Shown here piece after piece: positions 58,501-64,000 of a stretch of 64,000 nt of DNA (position 1 is the first letter of the stretch; each line of letters begins with the position of its first letter). The notes beneath the pieces were generated by a model that saw nothing but the letters and a program-made list of their open reading frames with translations, was not told the origin of the DNA and did not search any database. Both the position numbers and the translations under genes were made by a program. The DNA is from Laburnicola sp. R22_1 (taxonomy: Eukaryota > Ascomycota > Dothideomycetes > Pleosporales > Didymosphaeriaceae), in the NCBI GenBank assembly GCA_014281115.1, contig JACONQ010000002.1, forward strand, positions 2,666,001-2,730,000. The letters run 5' to 3'.

Positions 58501-61250
58501 AGCCCTTGCCGAATTTAATGGACGCTTTTCCTACTATAGATATGTCCATTATAACTGTTAGGTCTTCTTATATTAGCGCGAGGTATTATTCCCTACCAAC
58601 TGTGGATATATTAGCGGCGCTAGTATTAGGCAGGATTTTCTAGTATATAGATTGCGCGTATTAGTCCTTAATAAGAAACGGCGACGCTAGCGTTAATAGT
58701 GCACGTCTGCTGTAAATGTTATTACTAGAGATATAGTGCAGGAATGCTTAATCTGCAAGGCATTATTTCTTAAAGAATTGTTATTTAACGTACGCGGCTA
58801 TGACGCTATTATTATTGTCCTTGTTCTTATAAGCTTCCTCTTCTCTCTAGCCTTCTTAGTTATACTAGGTTGTGTGTTTAATCCCTTTATACTCTGCGAG
58901 GTATATAAAGAAGTCTATAGGCGGTTATGTGTCTACAAAATAATATGTGGAAAAAAACTATATATAGGCGGCCTTGCGTTCTTTGTCTATATGGTTAGTT
59001 AACTAGCAGCCTTCCTTCTAGCAGACAAAACACTTCTTCTTCTAGCGTGGCGTGAATCCACGTGCGCTGTCATAGCTATTAAAGCGCTAACTGCCTCTAT
59101 TACTTGCTTAGCCTTCTTGGAATCTACCACTAAATCTACCTTCGCCTCTAAATCCTTCTCTAAATCCTCCTCTAAATTCCCCTTGATCTCTTCTATTGCT
59201 GTTGTAGCGGTAGTCTAGGTAGTACTAGTTCTCTATAACTGTATTGCTCCCTATTAGCATTTATGTTGTGTGCTAACGTGTAAGATACGTCTTAATTATA
59301 GACCATAAGTCTAAAAAGAGCCCTTCGCAGATTAGGGCTGGCTTAAATAGTGCTATTTTAAGTATAGGAACTCTACAGCACGCATTAATGACTATTGTAC
59401 GCAAAGCATCCTCGCCTTTAAAGTTCTTCCTAAGCGCGCGTTGGCACAGCTGCAGCTTATTTAGTAGGATCTGCAACACCTTGTGTAGGCCTTTTTTAGG
59501 GTTCTCTATTTGTGTGCGAGCAAAGCTTGTAGTAGTCTAGTCCGTGTAGTAATGCTAATGGTGGACATTATGGTTAAAATGGTTCTTAATCGCTATATAC
59601 GCACTAGCAAAGCTGTTGTCCCTTTGTACAACCTAGATGTAGAACATCTCTACGCGTCTGGTAAGAATACGAGGAAACACCATATAAAACTCTTCCTCTT
59701 TAATGTTGACCTGCTAATAGATACTAAAGAAGATTTTAATCTTGTTATCTAGAAGATCGTACGCGTCCCCTATATACTTCTTGCTATTATTCTAGATCTT
59801 TAAGAATTGCGTAATCGTGCTGGCGTTAAGCCTATTGTTGCGTGACTATCGTGGCGGCAGCGTCTTGTATGGGTGTGGGGAAGTTCAGGTGGTCTGTAGG
59901 GTATGCTAATTGTCGGCTACTATGGAAATGGCGTAATTTCGCGATACGCGGTTGCTAGTAGTTATGTGTGAGTTTGGGGTCGCTATTGTTGTGATTGGTC
60001 GCCTTGTGCCCACTATTATTAAGGTTAATATCCTCTAAGCGCATCGCTTATGTACGGCGACTCCGGACTATTAGGGCTCTAGTGTACTAGTTGTGGCTCC
60101 TGGCTTTAAGCGCCTTGCCTTGCTTTATACTACTTGTCTTATTGCAAGCCCTGTGAGACCTGCCATAATAGTAGTGGCTATATGTGCGATTGTGGTTTCT
60201 GTGTACCAGCTACTAGGCTAGCCTGCTGTGGTTGTTCGGCCTTAGGGGCTATCTGTTGCGTGTTCCTTTGGCGTTCGTACGCTCTAGACTAGTAGTTAAA
60301 CTTTATTGCTTAAAACTCCGCAGGGTCCTATTTGGGGGGGTTTTCTATAGCCAGTGTCTTATATAGGGAATCTACTACCCTAGCGCGGTTGTTGCCAGTG
60401 TAGACTCCTCTATTTTGCAGCATAGTCTTAAGAGACTTTAGAGTATTTCGCTTAATCTTAAGGAACAGGTCTCTTGTCTATCCTTTAAAGTCCACTTTAT
60501 AGTTGTTAAAAAGCTTATTGTCCCAGACTATTGCCATGTTGTAGTTATAGACCATCTTAGCGATCTAGGTTGTTGTGTGCGTCTTGTTTGCATCCGCTAG
60601 TATAGGTACATTCCAGAGAGATGTGTTAATAATATTGAGCGCGACTGTAAGATCGTGGGTACAATGCTTAATCTATCAATTTACTATTAAGGCGATCCCT
60701 TAAAAAAAGGAAAGTAGGTCTAAAGGCTACAAGGCCTAAGAAGAAAACTCTGCCCTAGCCAAGGCTAATCTAGGCCAGTCTAGGTTAACTAGGGGGTTAC
60801 GCTGCCACAGGGGACGCGTTGTGATAGCGACTGTGTATAGATAGTCTCTTATAAGATGCTTGGCGGTAAACTTAGCCTAAAGGGAAGGAGCTTCCTCGCG
60901 TTCGCTTATGCCGTGCTCTAATAGTTTGTTAAGTAGCTAATTCTAAGTATTTACCGCATCTGCGGCGCTTGTATCGCTTTAGTTGTTCGCTATTGTGCTA
61001 ATATGTGTTAACGCGTTGTTAGTGTTGTCTTGCTAGTTGGTTATTTCTAGCACTTGTTGTGGTTGTACATAATTAGGTCGTCTAGAGACACTTGTACTAA
61101 ATTAGTATGCGTTGCTAACGCGCTCTATGTCCGCGAATCGGCCTAAACTAGTAGCTTAGAGGGAGGTTAAGAGTGCTTTGTGTTATCTCTGCCTCGCTCT
61201 GTTCTTAGCATATATGTCTTGTTCCGAGATTTCTTACGTTGGGGTGTTGA
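55541..61250 (-). pseudogene. Copia-2 gag-pol polyprotein, RIP-inactivated
   Basis: Gag (about 61,250-59,100) includes NYNMAIVWDNKLF and LKSLKTMLQNRGVYTGNN. The zinc knuckle at about 59,070-59,020 reads KKKCFVCxKEGCx. The protease end shows DISIVGKASIKFGKGY and YFNNTTDELV. The integrase core reads VVDAFITF, GAKFLSAILVKKI, THNIGTNF (Asn for the second Asp) and VPIEAHxSIG with its Glu kept. RT has LYGIAKAG and TNNTLIL at about 56,490-56,506, where TDDTLIL is normal: both metal-binding Asp are Asn (56,495-56,500). RNase H is open from 55,999 to 55,541 (VDSSFANN, YSLYECL, INSEDNPADAFTK). It is inactive because of RT and the stops. Confidence 0.9.
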
Positions 61251-61305
61251 CAGTCTGTCTCTTCTATCTTGCTGTTTGTGATTACCTTAAGCAATTACTA
61301 ATTAG

Positions 61306-61502
61306 TGTTAGATAGGCTCTCACTAGTAAAAGGAAAGGAACTAAAAACGAATTACATTTAAAGATTAATTCTTTTTCTTATCTTTGTGTAGATGCTATAG
61401 AGGTGTACATGCTCTTGTCTAAGTAGGACCGAAGTAAGATTAAGGCGGTCTATTAGGCATTGTTGGGTAGCTAATATATCTACTAATGCCTATAATCCGA
61501 CA
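61306..61502 (-). repeat. 5' LTR of Copia-2
   Basis: This is the upstream LTR of the minus-strand element, 197 bp, ending at 61,502 before the GGAAG duplicate. It carries more T/A at variable sites than the other LTR on balance (TATCTTTGTGTAGATG versus TGTCTTCGTGTGGATG). Confidence 0.94.
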
Positions 61503-61507
61503 GGAAG

Positions 61508-62290
61508 GGTATAAATTAGTAGAGTTAGGCTTAGGGCTAAGACTAGTATTCTAAATAAGCTAGTAGTTTATAAGTTACACCCTCTATAATTATAATACTA
61601 CTTTAGTACTAAGTATTCTATTTTTATTTTTATTTTACTTTATTCTATTTTAGTTAAGTTTAATTAGGTTTATTTTAGTTTAGTTTAGTATAGTTTATTT
61701 TCTTATCTTTTTTTTATACCTTAACTAGTTTTTAGTATAAAAATATTCTTAACCTACTAATTCTTTTTTAAATAAGTAAGCTATATATAAAGGTTAGATA
61801 TATATAATAATATAGTATATAGTTTTACTCTAATAGATAAATAAAAATTAAGACTCTTATACTAATTTATATACTTAGTTGTAATTTCTATTTAAGTTTT
61901 TAAAATATTTATTTATTTATATATTTAACTTAAACTTATATCTATAATATAATAAATTCTTTTCTACTATATTTATTTAAATATAAGCTTAGTTATAAAA
62001 TCTCCCTTATATTATATATTTAAATATAAGTTTACTTAGCTAGTTATTAATAATCTCTAATATAAATATATAATATAGATATTCTTTTTACGCTCTTTTT
62101 AATTACTAAGCAGAGGGCTCTACTTTTTTATTATATTATTTAAGATAAAAGCCTTTATTATACTACCCCTAGATAGTTAATTTAATACCACATATATATA
62201 ATTTTGTATAGGCAGTGTTTTATAAACCTAATATGTCTTCTATCTAAATTCTAGATATTTACTATATGCCTAAATAAAAATCTTTTATAA
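61508..62290. other. AT-rich spacer
   Basis: No gene. A run of TTTTATTTTA and TTTAGTTTAG words lies at 61,615-61,705. The rest is TA-rich. Confidence 0.6.
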
Positions 62291-62294
62291 TATA

Positions 62295-62770
62295 GTTTTT
62301 ACTTTATCTAGTAGTTTTACTTTACCTAGTAGGTTCTTACTTTACCTAACTAGTTTTTACTTTATTTACTTTACTTACTAGGTTTTTACTTTATTTACTT
62401 TACCTAGTAGGTTCTTACTTTATTTAGTAGGTTCTTACTTTACCTAGTAGGTTCTTACTATATCTAGTAGGTTCTTACTTTACCTAGTAGGTTCTTACTT
62501 TACCTAGCTAATTCTTACTTTACTTAGTAGGTTCTTACTTTACCTAGTAGGTTTTTACTTTACTTAGTAGATTTTTATTTTATCTACTAGGTTCTTACTT
62601 CTCTTACTTTATCTAGCTAGTTCTCTTACTTTACCTAGCTAGTTCTCTTATTTTATCTAGCTAGTTCTTTTACTTTAACTGGCTAGTTCTCTTACTTTAC
62701 TTAGCTAGTTCTCTTACTTTACCTAGTAGCTAGACTTTTATCTTACCTAGTAGGTACTTCTAGGTCTAAT
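62295..62770 (+). repeat. 20-bp minisatellite TTTACCTAGTAGGTTCTTAC
   Basis: More than twenty units occur in two blocks: a 20-bp form ending GGTTCTTAC (to about 62,590) and a 22-bp variant with CTAGCTAGTTCTCTTACTTT (62,600-62,730). Several units hold the palindrome CCTAGTAGG. Units differ mostly by C/T transitions, so RIP-like decay followed or accompanied expansion. Confidence 0.92.
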
Positions 62771-62779
62771 ATTAGAGTA

Positions 62780-64000
62780 TATAAAAAGCTCTCTAACTAT
62801 CCTACTTCTAACTTTCTAAACTAAACTTTAACTTTCTACCTACTAAAGTTCTAGGTAAGACCTACTCTACTTACTTATTTCTAGGTATAAAACTCTAACT
62901 AACCTAGCCATTCTAGAATTTCTCTACCTCTACTACTACCTAGTATAACTAGCTTCTAGCTCTCTAATACTCTAATAAAGAGGGCTTAGTAAATAAAGAA
63001 TATTCTTCTTATCTTTATTAATTCTATACTACTTCGTATAGTAGCTATATAGAGTAATATTAATCTAAATAACTTAGCTAATACTCTGGCTACTCTCTCT
63101 ACGCTTCTACCTACTTTAGTTAGCTTTTTTAATATCTAAGCTCCTCTAGCCAACCTTACTTTTATTCTTCTATTTAACGCCTACTATCTAGACCTAAATA
63201 CTAACTCTAGTATTCTACTTAGTATAACTATAAATAGGCCCTATAACTAGTACTATTATTAGTAGGCTTATATAGTCTATAGTAAAGTTTAAGATAAGGT
63301 TTAGGTCTATATTAAGTACACCTAGACTCTTTATTATAGTAACCTAACTAATCTTACTATTACCTATAGTCCTTCTAATAAGTAAAAGACTCTATAGGAG
63401 AGTTACTAGATTTCTCTTAACAGCCTTTATAACTAGTTTTTCTCTTTCCTCTTTACTATTAACACTAATTAATTCTATTCTATACTATTTTTTCTCTTAC
63501 TATCTATTTATAATTCTATTTCCACTACTTTAGCTATACTAATAATAGACACTCTTAGTTTTATTATAAGTACTTATTTTCTTCTTACTCTATAATTAAT
63601 AATTTTAACCTATACTAATTTATCTTTATAAGGCACTACTAGACACTTTAACTATTCTATCCTTATAACCTAGTTTTGCCTAGTTTGCTAGGCTCCTAAG
63701 GTTAATAAGATTATTTATTTAGTCTAGTATACTACCTTAGTACCTTCCTAGCTAAATATAACCTAGCGTAAGGCCTAGGTTAGTACTAATTACCTTTCCC
63801 TTCTAGTAGATAATAAGAGTAGTAGTGGGTATAAGTCTAAGAAAGAACTCTAAGAAGTCTTCTAACCTAGACTCTGTAATAGATCCCTAGGTTATTCTAC
63901 TTCTCTACTTCCTATACTAGGACTACTACCCTAGAACTAGGATATATAGTAATAGTATTATAACTTAATATAGTAGCTATATAGAATAGTTTTAAGCCTA
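62780..64000 (+). pseudogene. Possible coding relic R4, runs off the window end
   Basis: With TAG/TAA read as Gln, a plus-strand frame is loosely coherent from about 62,900 to the end: NILLIFINSILLRIVAI, LANTLATLSTLLPTLVSFF, then in the last 300 bases SLLVDNKSSSGYKSKKEL and RSLGYSTSLLPILGLL. The composition resembles an LTR-element gag, but I see no zinc knuckle or other marker. The assignment is weak and the region may be non-coding. Confidence 0.25.

Larger units (their letters stand above)
55251..61502 (-). mobile_element. Ty1/Copia LTR retrotransposon 2, complete, TSD GGAAG
   Basis: LTRs of 197 bp each at 55,251-55,447 and 61,306-61,502 (TGTTRGATAGGCTCTCACTA to CYRACA) flank a 5.86-kb interior. 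GGAAG is duplicated at 55,246-55,250 and 61,503-61,507. Coding is on the minus strand in the order gag, zinc knuckle, protease, integrase, RT, RNase H. This family is unrelated in LTR sequence to Copia-1. It is one of the GC-richest and least mutated elements in the window. Confidence 0.96.

Noticed and set aside
58736..59752. Plus-strand frames of 88 and 80 residues
   Set aside because: They are antisense to the gag and protease part of Copia-2.
62295..62770. CRISPR-like array
   Set aside because: Units are contiguous tandem repeats without unique spacers, in a eukaryotic TE context.
1..64000. Genuine alternative genetic code with TAG/TAA read as Gln
   Set aside because: The stops also replace Trp, and neighbouring changes are CpA-to-TpA type with Asp-to-Asn and His-to-Tyr losses at active sites. 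The pattern is RIP decay, not recoding.

Overview
The window looks like a gene desert of a filamentous ascomycete (Pezizomycotina). I see no intact host gene and no convincing tRNA or rRNA. Almost every recognisable coding sequence is a transposable-element (TE) relic. Stops sit where Gln or Trp codons (CAG, CAA, TGG) are expected, TpA is very common, CpA and TpG are scarce, and paired LTRs differ almost only by C/T and G/A changes. This is the signature of repeat-induced point mutation (RIP). Base composition alternates between AT-rich spacers and GC-richer islands, which are the less mutated elements.

Layout. 1-6470: copy A (3' half, + strand) of a large helicase gene here called TLH (telomere-linked-helicase-like), split by a Tc1/mariner element (501-1824, TSD TA) and a two-gene PIF/Harbinger element (1971-5272, TSD TAA). 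6.48-8.26 kb: pogo/Fot-type element. 9.0-10.7 kb: unknown coding relic R1. 11,706-13,550: another pogo-type element. 15.2-24.5 kb: unknown relic R2, split by a complete Ty1/Copia element (17,506-22,634, TSD AGGCT). 24.5-25.5 kb: truncated Fot copy. 25.6-27.8 kb: minisatellites and purine/pyrimidine tracts. 27.95-32.67 kb: TLH copy B (minus), nearly full length and the least damaged. 32,742-34,854: pogo-type element with perfect 48-bp inverted repeats just upstream of TLH-B. 35.3-35.7 kb: Copia gag fragment. 35.9-37.5 kb: pogo-type element. 37.6-40.3 kb: 3' half of a Ty3/Gypsy chromovirus. 40.3-44.6 kb: unassigned sequence and tandem repeats. 44,602-46,392: Fot-type element. 46.7-48.9 kb: unknown relic R3. 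49.0-53.7 kb: TLH copy C (minus, heavily mutated). 55,251-61,502: second complete Copia element (minus, TSD GGAAG). 61.5-64.0 kb: AT-rich sequence, a 20-bp minisatellite and a possible relic R4.

Most interesting signal: reading the TLH copies together gives one gene of about 1,570 codons with an OrsD-like zinc-finger N terminus, a central domain whose motifs and spacings match a tyrosine recombinase (R..E box, YR box, GH-x8-Y box), and a C-terminal RecQ helicase. The putative catalytic His and Tyr are kept in all three copies. The box-I Arg is kept in copy C and is Lys in copy B by a G-to-A change. This suggests the repeat may be, or descend from, a recombinase-helicase mobile element rather than only a subtelomeric helicase gene. 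Short telomere-like motifs (CCCTAACC, GTTAGGG) occur around copies B and C, but there is no telomere array.

Limits: boundaries of relics are approximate, and translations of RIP-mutated DNA assume that TAG/TAA replace Gln or Trp. No homology search was possible.
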